Below, piece after piece: positions 15,325-25,076 of a stretch of DNA of 39,937 nucleotides (position 1 is its first letter; each line of letters starts with the position of its first letter). The notes below the pieces were generated by a model. The model saw only the letters and a list, made by a program, of their open reading frames with translations, had not been told where the DNA came from and did not search any database. The translations under genes were made by a program, and so were the position numbers. The stretch is from Bacteroidales bacterium (GTDB taxonomy: Bacteria; Bacteroidota; Bacteroidia; Bacteroidales; UBA932), in the NCBI GenBank assembly GCA_012522855.1, contig JAAYJQ010000008.1:1-39937 (forward strand), read 5' to 3'.

Positions 15325-15732
15325 AACTCCACCGGACTTCTCCCGCCCCGCTCAACGCGCTCAAAATAATCCGATTACTGTTTGATAGACACTTAACTAT
15401 CTTATGTTTCAAATGTATTTAAACCTACTTATAAATAAGTATAAAGGCGAATTTCGTTAGCATTTTTTTTCATTTGATAACGAATTTAACTTTTTCCCAA
15501 GCATTTGCTTCTACATTGAAGCCGATACAAGGTTTTTTCAATCAAAAAAACGATTTAAAACATTTTAAAATGTTGATACACGATAGTTTTGAGGAGGTTA
15601 TGAATATTGCATAATTGAAAAATAATTCTTTCCTTTGTGGGAATAGTCAAATAACCGGAATCCTATTGTACCTGTTAAACTGGCTACTATTATTATTCAA
15701 TATTATATTAAGTTTAACTAAGTTTTAAGCTT
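15325..15732 (+). promoter_or_regulatory. SusC upstream region with promoter and palindrome
   Basis: A 408-nt AT-rich gene-free stretch. A plausible promoter is ATTG (15606-15609), a 20-nt spacer and TTCCTTTG (15630-15637, one mismatch to TAnnTTTG), leaving a leader of about 90 nt. Upstream is a perfect 16-bp palindrome AACATTTTAAAATGTT (15559-15574). Also present are ACTTATAAATAAGT (about 15428-15441) and an imperfect repeat AATTTCGTTA / TAACGAATT. These are candidate regulator sites. No regulator gene (ECF sigma, anti-sigma, HTCS) is encoded beside the locus. Confidence 0.5.
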
Positions 15733-18700
15733 ATGGGTAAAAAAATTTTCTCTCTGACGCTATGCCTGTTCATTAGCATCGGCATAGCATTTGCGCAGAA
15801 CATCACCGTGAGCGGTGTCGTAACTGACGCATCCAACGGAGAACCCGTGCCGTTCGCAGCCATTCAGCTGCAGGGCACCATGACAGGAGGAAGTACGGAT
15901 GCGGACGGAAACTACAGCCTTTCCGTTCCTTCGAACGGAGTCTTGGTTTTCTCCTCCGTAGGTTATCTCACCATCGAAGTTTCCGTGAACGGAAGAAGCG
16001 AGATCAACGTCACGCTCACTCCCGACACGCAGATGCTTGACGAGACCATCGTTGTCGCCTACGGTACCTCCACCAGAAGATCCTTCACCGGATCCGCCGC
16101 CGAAATCGACTCGAAGATCATCGAGAAAAAGATTACGACCAACGTAACCAATGCGTTGGCGGGCACCACCCCCGGTGTACAGGTCATCTCTTCCAGCGGT
16201 GACCCCGCCTCCAACGCCGGAGCCATCCGCATCCGCGGTATCGGTTCCATGAGCGCCAGCAACAGCCCGCTCATCGTGCTTGACGGCGTACCCTACAACG
16301 GAACGATCTCCGACATCAACCCGAACGACGTCGCCAACATTTCCGTCCTCAAGGATGCTTCCGCATCCGCCATCTACGGCCACCGCGGCGCCAACGGCGT
16401 CGTGCTGATCACGACCAAGCGGGGACAGCGCGGAGAGGCCCAGGTCCGTCTGGATGCCAAGTGGGGCTCGAACTCGCGGCTCATCCCGCAGTACGACGTC
16501 ATCACAGACCCGGCCCAGTACTACGAGACCTATTACAAGCTGCTCTATAACCAGTGGTACTATTCCGGCCACGGCGTAGCGGATAGTTACGCCCAGGCGG
16601 ACAAGAGCATTCTCGACGTGAACAACGGCGGTCTGGGCTACCAGGTGTTCACCGTGCCTGAGGGACAGCGGTTCATCGGTACCAACTTCCGGGTGAACCC
16701 CAACGCCACCCTCGGCTACTCCGACGGCACCTACACCTACCTGCCGGACGACTGGTACAAGGAAGCGTTCCACAACGGCTTCCGCCAGGAATACAACATG
16801 TCCATCAGCGGGGCCAGCGACAGATTCAACTACTACGCCAGCGGCGCCTACCTGAACGACGGCGGTATGGTGGAGAATTCCGGCTATCAGCGCTACATCG
16901 GCCGCATCAACGCCGAGTACCAGGCCAAGCCTTGGATGAAGTTCCTCACCAACATGAGCTTCTCTCATTCCCAGTCGAACAGCCCCTCCTACTCTCCCGG
17001 CACCTTCGGATCGTCCGGCAACATCTTCTACCTCGCCAACACGATGGGTCCGATCTATCCGTTGTATGTACGTGACGCCGAAGGCAATATCATGCAGGAG
17101 AGCGGACGTACCATCTACGATGCCAACCAGACGAACTTCAAGCGTCCGGATGCCGTGGGCAACGCCATCCGCGACAATGTTTACAACAAGGATCTCACCT
17201 ACGCGGATGTGCTCACCGGAAAATGGGGTGCCGTCCTGACCCCGGTCAAGGGATTGACCCTCACTGCGAACATCGGTCTGACGAGTGACAACACCCGCCG
17301 GAACTATCTCGGGAGCGTCTACGGCTCCAGCGCCGGCACGGACGGCTACGCCTATGCCTCCCATGGCAGGCTGTTCACCGTCAATACCCAATACCTGGCC
17401 CAATACCAGACCGATTTCGGGGGAACCCAGCACAGCGTCGACATCCTCGCCGGTTACGAGCAATACAAGCTCAAGAGCCAGAGTATTTCGGGAGAGAACG
17501 ACCATCTGTTCGACCCGAACATCGGGGAACTGAACAATGCGGACGGACACAAGTCCGAAAACGCGTATTCTTCAACGAACTCGTACATGACGGAAGGTTT
17601 CCTTTCCAGAATCCAGTACGACTACGCCGGCAAATACTTCGTGAGCGCTTCCTACCGCCGCGACGCCTCTTCGCGCTTCGCGAAGGGACACCGCTGGGGC
17701 GACTTCGGTTCCCTCGGAGCGGCGTGGCTGATGAGCGAGGAGCCTTTCCTTAACAGCATTGATCAAATCGACATGCTGAAACTGAAGGTCAGCTACGGCG
17801 TGCAGGGCAACGACAACCTCGGAAGTTACTATCCGTACTCCGACCAGTACACGCACTCCTACAACGAGGAGACAGGCCAATACAGCATCACTTTGAGTTA
17901 CAAGGGCAACGAGGACTTGACCTGGGAGACCTCGAAGTCTTTCAACGTCGGCGTGGACTTCGGCTTCTTCAACGGACTCCTGAACGGTACGTTCGAGGTG
18001 TTCGCCCGCAAAACCGAAGACCTGCTCTACTCCAAGGATGTTCCGCTTTCTTCCGGAAACCCGACCGGACGCGTTCCGATCAACGTCGGTTCCATCATGA
18101 ACAAGGGCTTCGAACTCTCCTTGGACGGGAACATTCTGAATACCCAGAAAGTAAACTGGACCTGGAACCTGAACATCAGCCATTACAAGAACGAAATTCT
18201 TGAACTCGATTCCAGCGTCAGCGAAAAGGGCATCCGGGGCTCCAACTACATCTACAAGATCGGCGGTTCCCTCTACGAAGCCTACATGTACCGGTACGCA
18301 GGAGTGGACAAGGAGACCGGCCAGGGTCTCTACTATTACAAGGAAAAGGATGAAGACGGAAACGAGACCGGAAATGATCTGACCACGACCGTCTTCACAA
18401 ACGCGGAGCGGTACGAAATCGGCACCGTGCTCCCGAAACTTTACGGCGGCTTCGGCACCACGCTCAACGCCTATGGTTTCGATCTTTCCGCCCAATTCCA
18501 GTTCCAGCTCGGCGGACGGTACTACGACGGCAGCTATCAAGCATTGATGCACACCCAGAAGAACGCCGGCCAGGCGATGCACAAAGATATGCTCAAATCT
18601 TGGACACCCGAGAATCCCGATTCCAACTTTCCGAGACTCGACGGTGACACCCAGGTGGCACAGAGCGCGGTGGATCGTTTCTTGATCAGCTCGAACTATC

Positions 18701-18939
18701 TCAGCGTCAACAACGTGACCCTTGGCTACACCTTCCCGACCGACCTTGTGAAGAAGATAAAGATCTCGTCGCTCCGACTCTACGTGGCTGCCGAGAATCT
18801 GGCCGTCTTCACCAAGCGCAAGGGAATCGATCCCCGTTACTCCTTCGGACTCGGCTCCTACACGTCCGGCTCCGGTCTGAACACCGGCGGCTATTCCGCG
18901 ATGCGGAACATCACGGGCGGCGTGACCATTTCGTTCTAA
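15733..18939 (+). CDS. SusC/RagA-family TonB-dependent outer-membrane transporter
   Basis: A 1068-aa outer-membrane beta-barrel that imports oligomeric nutrients with a SusD lid, powered by TonB. A signal peptide (ending IGIAFAQ) is followed by a carboxypeptidase-regulatory-like domain (about 25-100; VSGVVTDASNGEPVPFAAI...DADGNYSLSVPSNGVLVFSSVGY), a TonB-box-like ETIVVAYGT, the plug (about 115-225; IRIRGIGSMSASNSPLIVLDGVPYNG...SASAIYGHRGANGVVLITTKRG), and the barrel ending GGVTISF. Length is typical. It is 20 nt upstream of susD. Context with an S8 protease suggests a peptide or protein substrate, RagA-like, rather than a glycan. That is inference. Confidence 0.96.
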   Translation: MGKKIFSLTLCLFISIGIAFAQNITVSGVVTDASNGEPVPFAAIQLQGTMTGGSTDADGNYSLSVPSNGVLVFSSVGYLTIEVSVNGRSEINVTLTPDTQMLDETIVVAYGTSTRRSFTGSAAEIDSKIIEKKITTNVTNALAGTTPGVQVISSSGDPASNAGAIRIRGIGSMSASNSPLIVLDGVPYNGTISDINPNDVANISVLKDASASAIYGHRGANGVVLITTKRGQRGEAQVRLDAKWGSNSRLIPQYDVITDPAQYYETYYKLLYNQWYYSGHGVADSYAQADKSILDVNNGGLGYQVFTVPEGQRFIGTNFRVNPNATLGYSDGTYTYLPDDWYKEAFHNGFRQEYNMSISGASDRFNYYASGAYLNDGGMVENSGYQRYIGRINAEYQAKPWMKFLTNMSFSHSQSNSPSYSPGTFGSSGNIFYLANTMGPIYPLYVRDAEGNIMQESGRTIYDANQTNFKRPDAVGNAIRDNVYNKDLTYADVLTGKWGAVLTPVKGLTLTANIGLTSDNTRRNYLGSVYGSSAGTDGYAYASHGRLFTVNTQYLAQYQTDFGGTQHSVDILAGYEQYKLKSQSISGENDHLFDPNIGELNNADGHKSENAYSSTNSYMTEGFLSRIQYDYAGKYFVSASYRRDASSRFAKGHRWGDFGSLGAAWLMSEEPFLNSIDQIDMLKLKVSYGVQGNDNLGSYYPYSDQYTHSYNEETGQYSITLSYKGNEDLTWETSKSFNVGVDFGFFNGLLNGTFEVFARKTEDLLYSKDVPLSSGNPTGRVPINVGSIMNKGFELSLDGNILNTQKVNWTWNLNISHYKNEILELDSSVSEKGIRGSNYIYKIGGSLYEAYMYRYAGVDKETGQGLYYYKEKDEDGNETGNDLTTTVFTNAERYEIGTVLPKLYGGFGTTLNAYGFDLSAQFQFQLGGRYYDGSYQALMHTQKNAGQAMHKDMLKSWTPENPDSNFPRLDGDTQVAQSAVDRFLISSNYLSVNNVTLGYTFPTDLVKKIKISSLRLYVAAENLAVFTKRKGIDPRYSFGLGSYTSGSGLNTGGYSAMRNITGGVTISF

Positions 18940-18959
18940 ACTTTTAAAGACTCTAGAAT

Positions 18960-20573
18960 ATGAAAATCTATAAATTCGCTTCATTGATCGCCTTGGGATT
19001 GGGTCTGGCTGCATGCTCGCAGATGGACGAGATGCTCCCGCAAAGCGGAACGCTTCTCAAGTCCCAAGTTCAGCAAATCAACCAGGAACTTCCTGAAAGA
19101 GCCGAGGCCACGTTCGCGGGAATCTTCTCCGATCTGGGTTATCCCGCCAAGCTTGCCTCGCGCCCCGATGACTTCGGCTTCATCATGATGAACCTGAGCA
19201 ACGACCTGGAAGGTCCGGATGCCGTGTTCCCGAACTCCAATTACAACTGGTTCTCCGTCTGCGGAGAGTATTCTTCCCGCAACGCCAACTACGCGAACCC
19301 GAGACAGCGTTACAGATACCCGTACAATACAATCGGGGCCGTGAATGATTTTCTCGGAGGCTTCGCGGAAGATGTTTCGGATCAGAACTTTATCTATATG
19401 ATGGCGCAGGCCCGGGCCGTTCGCGCCTATGCCTACTTCATGCTCGCGCAGGGTTTCCAGTTCAACTACCAGATCGCCGCGGACAAGCCCTGCGTTCCGA
19501 TCACGACTCCCGAAACGCCGGACGTGACCAACAACCCCCGCGCGACCGTCCAGGAAGTCTATGACTACATTATGGCAGACCTCAACTATGCCGTTGAGAA
19601 TCTGGAGGGCTACGAGCGGGTTTCCAAGATGTACATCGACAAGAGCGTCGCGTTGGGCCTCCGCGCCCGCGTGCAACTGGTGATGGGCAAATGGGCAGAA
19701 GCGGCCGCCGACGCTCAGAAGGCCATGGAAGGCTACACCCCCGCCAGCATCGAGGAGGTCTCCAAGCCCGCCTTCATGGACATCAACGAGCACAACTGGA
19801 TGTGGGGCTACGATATGACCGAAAGCATGGCCGGCAATTCCAGGTATTCGACCGTATCCTCCTGGCTGAGTTCGTTCTCAGGCTGGTCCTATTCCGCAGG
19901 CACCGGCTGCTATGCGATGATCAACTCCCTGCTCTGGAACAAGATCCCCGCCACCGACGTCCGCAAGGGCTGGTGGGTGGACGGCGACCTCAAGTCTCCC
20001 CTGCTCGACGGATTGACCTGGGACGGAAAAGGCGATATCGCCAACCTCAAGATCGACGACGTGAAAGAGGTGTTCCTCCCGTATACCAACGTGAAGTTCG
20101 GCTGCAACCCGATCGGCACGAACACGAATTCGGAAGACTATCCTTTCATGCGCGTAGAGGAAATGATCCTGATCCAAGCGGAAGGCTTGGCCAGAAGCGG
20201 GAACGCCGCGCAGGCCCAGCAGATCCTTACCGCCTTCGTGACCAAATACCGCGATCCTTCCTACGACGTGGCCGGCAGAGGCCTCTCGTTGGAAAATGAG
20301 ATCTGGTTCCAGCGCCGCGTCGAACTCTGGGGCGAAGGCTTCGGTATCTTCGACGTGAAACGCCTGAACCGGCCGCTCGTCCGCACCCACGGTTCCGGTA
20401 CGTCCAACTGGCCGGATGCGTTTGCCTTCAATCTGCCCGCGGACGATCCGTACCTGCTGCTCAGATTCCCGCAGGGAGAGTTAAACACCAACTTCGGCAT
20501 CGTGGACAACTCCGGCGGAAAACAGCCGGTCGCCGACCAGAACAACACCCTCAGAGATGGGGTTACGGACTAA
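18960..20573 (+). CDS. SusD/RagB-family nutrient-binding lipoprotein
   Basis: A 537-aa surface lipoprotein that caps the SusC barrel and binds the substrate. The signal MKIYKFASLIALGLGLAAC gives lipidated Cys19. The TPR-containing RagB/SusD fold is visible in YNTIGAVNDFLGG, QARAVRAYAYFMLAQGFQF, KSVALGLRARVQLVMGKWAEAAADAQKAM, RVEEMILIQAEGLARSGN and the C-terminal ENEIWFQRRVELWGEGFGIFDVKRLNRP. Acidic residues soon after the Cys (SQMDE) fit a surface-export signal. It is co-transcribed with susC, and the AGAATATGAAAA start context is repeated at the next gene. Confidence 0.96.
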   Translation: MKIYKFASLIALGLGLAACSQMDEMLPQSGTLLKSQVQQINQELPERAEATFAGIFSDLGYPAKLASRPDDFGFIMMNLSNDLEGPDAVFPNSNYNWFSVCGEYSSRNANYANPRQRYRYPYNTIGAVNDFLGGFAEDVSDQNFIYMMAQARAVRAYAYFMLAQGFQFNYQIAADKPCVPITTPETPDVTNNPRATVQEVYDYIMADLNYAVENLEGYERVSKMYIDKSVALGLRARVQLVMGKWAEAAADAQKAMEGYTPASIEEVSKPAFMDINEHNWMWGYDMTESMAGNSRYSTVSSWLSSFSGWSYSAGTGCYAMINSLLWNKIPATDVRKGWWVDGDLKSPLLDGLTWDGKGDIANLKIDDVKEVFLPYTNVKFGCNPIGTNTNSEDYPFMRVEEMILIQAEGLARSGNAAQAQQILTAFVTKYRDPSYDVAGRGLSLENEIWFQRRVELWGEGFGIFDVKRLNRPLVRTHGSGTSNWPDAFAFNLPADDPYLLLRFPQGELNTNFGIVDNSGGKQPVADQNNTLRDGVTD

Positions 20574-20591
20574 CATTAAATGCTACAGAAT

Positions 20592-23051
20592 ATGAAAACA
20601 ATCTTCAAGATTCTATACGTCGCCGCGGCGGTTTCCTTCCTTGCGACAGCCTGCAAGACTGTGGAGGAACTCGAACCCGCCCCGCAGGAAGCGGATGGCT
20701 GCTACGGGGTCTATTTCCCGACCCAGGACGCTTCCGGACACCATGTCTTCAGCCCGACCGACGAGCTGAAACAGACCTTCACGATCGCCCGTACCAATTC
20801 CAAGGACGCGATCACGGTACCTGTCAAAACTGAATATTCGGAAGACGGGATTTTCACCCTCTCCCAGATCGCGTTCGCGGACGGACAATCCGAGGCGTCC
20901 TTCACCCTGAATTTCCCGCAAGTGAAAGAAGGCCAACTCTATACTGCAAGCCTGGCGATCGACGATCCGCAGTATGCCCTTCAGTACGGGCCGAACCCCA
21001 TCGCAATGGATTTCTCGCTGCTCAAAGTGCTGCTGCTGACCTTTGAAAAAGAAGACAAGACACCCAGAAAAGTCTTGTTTATAAGTTCATTCTGGGGAGA
21101 ACAGCATCGCAACTCCATCTCGTATTATGATGTCGACGGAATCCGTTACTGCTCCATCAGCGGGAGCGAAAAATGCGAAGAAGTGAATATGACACCAAGC
21201 GGCCCAATCGAGTGTAAAGGCGGAGTCTACGGCACCGGCGCGGATTTCAACTTCGAGTGGGACCTCGAGACCAACTTCGTGACGGTGAACCAGCAGTACA
21301 TCGGCTGGGATTATCAAGGCGCGTACCCGGTGTATGCTTACGACCAGTATCATTATAAGCTGACCCGCGGACAGATTTCCAAGGATGACTACCCGACCGC
21401 GAATGACTACTTCGCGGAAAATCCCGCGGATGCCAGCACATTCGACCCGAAGACGGGCATTTTCAATTTGTATCTTGCCTACTTCATTCCGGGACTGGGC
21501 GGTTTCGGTTCCTACAACGAGACGATGATCTTCGAGAACGATGACCTTTTCTATACGCGTACCGACTACAGCATCAAACTCTATGCAGGCGATGCCGTGG
21601 AAGGCAAATTGCCCGTGGAAATGAATCTCGGAAAGGACGTTGCCCGCATCAAGTATGCCGTCTACGCCGGTGAACTGACCTCCAACGGCGTGGGCCGCGC
21701 GGCGGAAGCCATCGCCGGCGACAAGGAAGAAAACGTCTTCACCTACGACCCTGCCTCCAGCCATGAAATCCTGGAAATCACCTTGGATTCCACCAGCGTC
21801 TACACCCTCGTGGCCGTGACCTACGGCAAGGATGAAGAGGGTGAATACACCGCTCAGAACAACGGAAGCGTCTCCTTCGGCTACGTAAAAGCCGGAGAGA
21901 ACAAGCCCGTCGTGCTGACCGCCGGTCTCATCAATTCCGACAAGTACCTTCCGGAGGGTCATCCCGCCGAGGAAACGCTGGAATACTATGTGTTCGGCAA
22001 GGACATCAAGAGCTACATCTACAACCTGGAGGAGACGGCGGATTTCCTCGCGGACTCCGCTGCCATCGTCCGTGCGATGATCGAGGACTACACATCCACG
22101 ATCCGCGGCGAAGAGGAAGAGCCCGATGAAGAAGCAGCCGAAAGAAGGGATTCCATCCTGAACCTGATCAACACGACCGGCGACGGCGGGTTGTTCACGA
22201 ATCTCAAACCGGGTGTCAGTTACACCTTCATCGTGGTGGGCAACAACGGTTTCGAGACGAAGGTCGTAACCACCACCTTGACAACCGCCGGTAAGGCGAA
22301 GGCGGTGTACGGAACCTACACGGCGGATGACTTCATCGCGGATGTCACCATGGCCGACCTCCTCGGAGAGTGGAACTACTACGCCCTCAACTACGGCGCC
22401 GATGAATTCTACAAGCGGACCTACAAGGGCACGGTGAAGATCAAAGAAGTAAACGACACGATCGTGAGCGTTTCCAACCTCTTCCCGACCCTTGCCGGCT
22501 ACAAAATCGAGGTTCCGGACATCCGGTTCCAAATCAAAGGCGGCGCGCTCAGAAGTCTCGGTCAGGGAACGGCGCCGGTTACGCTAAGCAAAAAGACCTA
22601 CTATCCGTACATCGAGTACTATTGGGAGGAGATGAGCGACGAGGACATGCCATATTACAAGGCCAACGCCTTCTACGGCGCCTATGTCAAGGACGGGCAC
22701 ATCGCCTTCGTTCCGAATCCGGGCGCCGCTGGGATTGGCATGACCTTCTACGCCATGGGCTTCGACCTGTATACGGATAGTGAGTACAATTCTTTGGCCG
22801 GCTGGCTCCAATTGTACGGAGGCATGATGTTCGTGAGGGCAGACGTGGACGATTCCGGAATCATCCCCGAGAAGGAGCCGGAGGGCGCCCCCGCCGCAAT
22901 GCCTCTGCGCAAGGGGACCCTCGACCTGAAGCACTTCCACGAAATCAAACACGTGACCCCTTCGATTCCGCTGAAAACCGTTTCCAGCCGCATCGAAGTG
23001 AAGGCCACTCCCAAGTTTGACCGCAGCAATCCGGTCTTGTCGACGCGCTAA
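20592..23051 (+). CDS. Large lipoprotein in SusE position, function unknown
   Basis: An 819-aa predicted surface lipoprotein with signal MKTIFKILYVAAAVSFLATAC (Cys21). The start at 20592 is chosen over ATG 20580 because AGAATATGAAAA also precedes susD and the signal peptide begins here. I do not recognise a named family. The middle (about 330-560) has repeated beta-sandwich-like segments with 'Y..Y.G.L...V' and 'LKPGVSYTFIVVGNNGFE' reminiscent of fibronectin type III modules. The C-terminal ~250 residues are Tyr/Gly-rich. A position right after susD is typical of surface substrate-binding proteins. It should help capture substrate; there are no catalytic motifs. Confidence 0.75.
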   Translation: MKTIFKILYVAAAVSFLATACKTVEELEPAPQEADGCYGVYFPTQDASGHHVFSPTDELKQTFTIARTNSKDAITVPVKTEYSEDGIFTLSQIAFADGQSEASFTLNFPQVKEGQLYTASLAIDDPQYALQYGPNPIAMDFSLLKVLLLTFEKEDKTPRKVLFISSFWGEQHRNSISYYDVDGIRYCSISGSEKCEEVNMTPSGPIECKGGVYGTGADFNFEWDLETNFVTVNQQYIGWDYQGAYPVYAYDQYHYKLTRGQISKDDYPTANDYFAENPADASTFDPKTGIFNLYLAYFIPGLGGFGSYNETMIFENDDLFYTRTDYSIKLYAGDAVEGKLPVEMNLGKDVARIKYAVYAGELTSNGVGRAAEAIAGDKEENVFTYDPASSHEILEITLDSTSVYTLVAVTYGKDEEGEYTAQNNGSVSFGYVKAGENKPVVLTAGLINSDKYLPEGHPAEETLEYYVFGKDIKSYIYNLEETADFLADSAAIVRAMIEDYTSTIRGEEEEPDEEAAERRDSILNLINTTGDGGLFTNLKPGVSYTFIVVGNNGFETKVVTTTLTTAGKAKAVYGTYTADDFIADVTMADLLGEWNYYALNYGADEFYKRTYKGTVKIKEVNDTIVSVSNLFPTLAGYKIEVPDIRFQIKGGALRSLGQGTAPVTLSKKTYYPYIEYYWEEMSDEDMPYYKANAFYGAYVKDGHIAFVPNPGAAGIGMTFYAMGFDLYTDSEYNSLAGWLQLYGGMMFVRADVDDSGIIPEKEPEGAPAAMPLRKGTLDLKHFHEIKHVTPSIPLKTVSSRIEVKATPKFDRSNPVLSTR

Positions 23052-23057
23052 TCCGCG

Positions 23058-23118
23058 CTTGACAATCTGACAAGAATTGCTATATTTGTCCTTCGGGCCG
23101 GTCCTTGCGGGCCGGCCC
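23058..23118 (+). promoter_or_regulatory. Internal promoter plus 5' hairpin before the S8 protease
   Basis: CTTG (23058-23061), a 19-nt spacer and TATATTTG (23081-23088) form a good Bacteroidota promoter. Seven bases on, GGGCCGGTCC (23095-23104) pairs with GGGCCGGCCC (23109-23118) around loop TTGC, a 10-bp stem including one G-T pair. The stem would sit at the very 5' end of the new mRNA and could also limit read-through from the susCD transcript. No strong U-tract follows. Confidence 0.65.
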
Positions 23119-23141
23119 GATTTCTGTTAATCTGAAAAAAT

Positions 23142-25076
23142 ATGAGACTCGGAAAAACCCTGCCTTCTCTCTTTCTCTTCTTGTGCCTCGCCTGCTCGAA
23201 GGAAATGCGGATCGAGGAGGGGAATGCAATGGAAGCCGTTCCCGCATATGCGGCTGCGAAGATTTCCAATTCGCCGGAATATTCCAGTTCCAACATTTTG
23301 CTGCTGAAGTTGGGGCAGGCTCCGGACACTGAGATGCTGGCAGCCTTCCGGATGAAGGGAATCGTGAAAATCGAAAGACTGTTCTCTTCCACCCCCGGAA
23401 AAGAGGAGATAGAACGCAAGTTCAACCTCGACAAGTGGTACAAGGCCACATTGGAAGAAGGGGCCGAGCACACGAATGTGGCTATCCGGGTCGCTGCCGT
23501 TGAGGAAGTGATGGCGGTTCAGTATAACAATCTGCTCGAGAAAGCCTCCGACGGCATCGCTTATCCCTATACCCCGGACGGTCTGTCCACCCGAGCGGCC
23601 GAAACGGCGCGTTTCAACGATCCCGCCCGCCCGGATCAGTGGAATTACAAGAACTACGGCAGTTTCGCCGTTTCGAAGAACGCCTACGCCGGCGGGGACA
23701 TCAATGTCGAGGATGTCTGGGCAGAATTGACCGCGGGCGACAATTCCATCATCGTCGCCGTGCTGGACGAGGGGGTCAAGTACAACCATCCGGATCTGGC
23801 CGCGAACATGTGGACGGACGAAGACGGGTCGCACGGACACAATTTCGTGTCCGACGGCCCCATCACCTGGGATCGGGCGCGGTACGAGAACAACCGCAAC
23901 GTGGGGGATACCGGCCACGGCACGCACTGCGCCGGGACGATCGCCGCCGTCAACAACAACAAGCTCGGGGTCTGCGGGATCGCGGGCGGAACGGGCAACA
24001 ATGACGGCGTCAAGATCATGTCCTGCCAGATCTTCGACAGCGGACGGAGCGGCGGCCTTGCCGCCACTGCCGCGGCCATCAAGTACGCGGCGGACAACGG
24101 GGCTTCCATCATCTCCTGTTCCTTCGGATACCCAGGCGGAACCTTCCGTGGAGACAAGCCGTACATCGACTATGCCCGGGCGGAATATGACGCGCTGTGT
24201 TATTTCGAGTCGACAAAGAACAATCCCGTGCTGGACGGCAGCATCGCCATCTTCGCCTCCGGAAACGACGGGGATCCGTATGCCACCTATCCCGGCGCGC
24301 TCAGTAACGTGATCAGTGTTTCCGCTTTCGGACCCGATTTCCTTCCGGCCTACTATACCAATTACGGGCCGGGATGCAACATCGTCGCACCCGGAGGAGA
24401 GAACGGACACCTGAACGGGGCCGGCGAACTCACCGATAAATGCATGATTCTCTCGACCCTGCCCAAGGAACTGTACGGGGCTGACTACGGGTATATGCAA
24501 GGCACTTCCATGGCCTGCCCCCATGTTTCCGGTATCGCGGCCCTGGCCCTATCCTATGCCAAAAAGCTCGGCAAGACCTACACAACCCAGGAGTTCAAGG
24601 ATATGATCGTGACTTCCGCCAACGATTTCGACTCCCGGATCAACGGACAGAAGATCCGCGGCAATTCGACGATGGATCTGACCAAATACCGCAAACAGAT
24701 GGGCACCGGCTCCATCGACGCATGGAAACTGATGATGAAGATCGAAGGCGTGCCCAGCAAACTTGTGGCGTGCGGCCAGGAGCAGTGGGTCGATCTTTCC
24801 GATCAGTTCGGAACTTCCTCACCCAATCTCACCTACCTGAAGGTGGAGGTGCTGGGGAACGGCAAGGAATCCCTGGGGCTCGCGAAGGATCCCGACATCC
24901 GGTATGGCCGGCTCTTCATCCATCCCACCAAGATCGGCGCAGCCAAGATCAAGATCACCGCGGTCGGCGGCGGCGCGGCCGTCGGAACCGACAAGAAGAC
25001 GGGCGGTATGCAAGTGTCCCAGGTGATCTCGGTCATCTCCCGGAATTTTAAAAGCGATAACGGAGGCTGGCTATGA
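23142..25076 (+). CDS. S8 (subtilisin-like) serine protease, lipoprotein
   Basis: A 644-aa predicted surface or periplasmic lipoprotein protease (Cys18 in LCLAC, followed by SKE). A propeptide-like N-terminal domain (about 45-135, ILLLKLGQAPDTEMLAAF...) resembles fervidolysin-type prodomains. The catalytic domain has Asp209 (VAVLDEGVKYNHPDL), His259 (DTGHGTHCAGTIAA) and Ser456 (GTSMACPHVSGIAALAL), all intact. A C-terminal beta-rich domain of about 110 residues follows. Its own promoter lies at 23058-23088. The stop overlaps the next gene by 4 nt. Linked to SusCD, it probably degrades proteins at the cell surface for uptake; the substrate is unknown. Confidence 0.94.
   Translation: MRLGKTLPSLFLFLCLACSKEMRIEEGNAMEAVPAYAAAKISNSPEYSSSNILLLKLGQAPDTEMLAAFRMKGIVKIERLFSSTPGKEEIERKFNLDKWYKATLEEGAEHTNVAIRVAAVEEVMAVQYNNLLEKASDGIAYPYTPDGLSTRAAETARFNDPARPDQWNYKNYGSFAVSKNAYAGGDINVEDVWAELTAGDNSIIVAVLDEGVKYNHPDLAANMWTDEDGSHGHNFVSDGPITWDRARYENNRNVGDTGHGTHCAGTIAAVNNNKLGVCGIAGGTGNNDGVKIMSCQIFDSGRSGGLAATAAAIKYAADNGASIISCSFGYPGGTFRGDKPYIDYARAEYDALCYFESTKNNPVLDGSIAIFASGNDGDPYATYPGALSNVISVSAFGPDFLPAYYTNYGPGCNIVAPGGENGHLNGAGELTDKCMILSTLPKELYGADYGYMQGTSMACPHVSGIAALALSYAKKLGKTYTTQEFKDMIVTSANDFDSRINGQKIRGNSTMDLTKYRKQMGTGSIDAWKLMMKIEGVPSKLVACGQEQWVDLSDQFGTSSPNLTYLKVEVLGNGKESLGLAKDPDIRYGRLFIHPTKIGAAKIKITAVGGGAAVGTDKKTGGMQVSQVISVISRNFKSDNGGWL

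Noticed and set aside
15760..17550. 596-codon open frame antisense to the SusC gene
   Set aside because: It mirrors a clear SusC reading frame; its Val/Gly/Arg-rich translation has no family features. GC-rich codon bias creates such shadows.
21087..22532. 481-codon minus-strand frame over the large lipoprotein
   Set aside because: Shadow of a signal-peptide-bearing gene in the expected operon direction.
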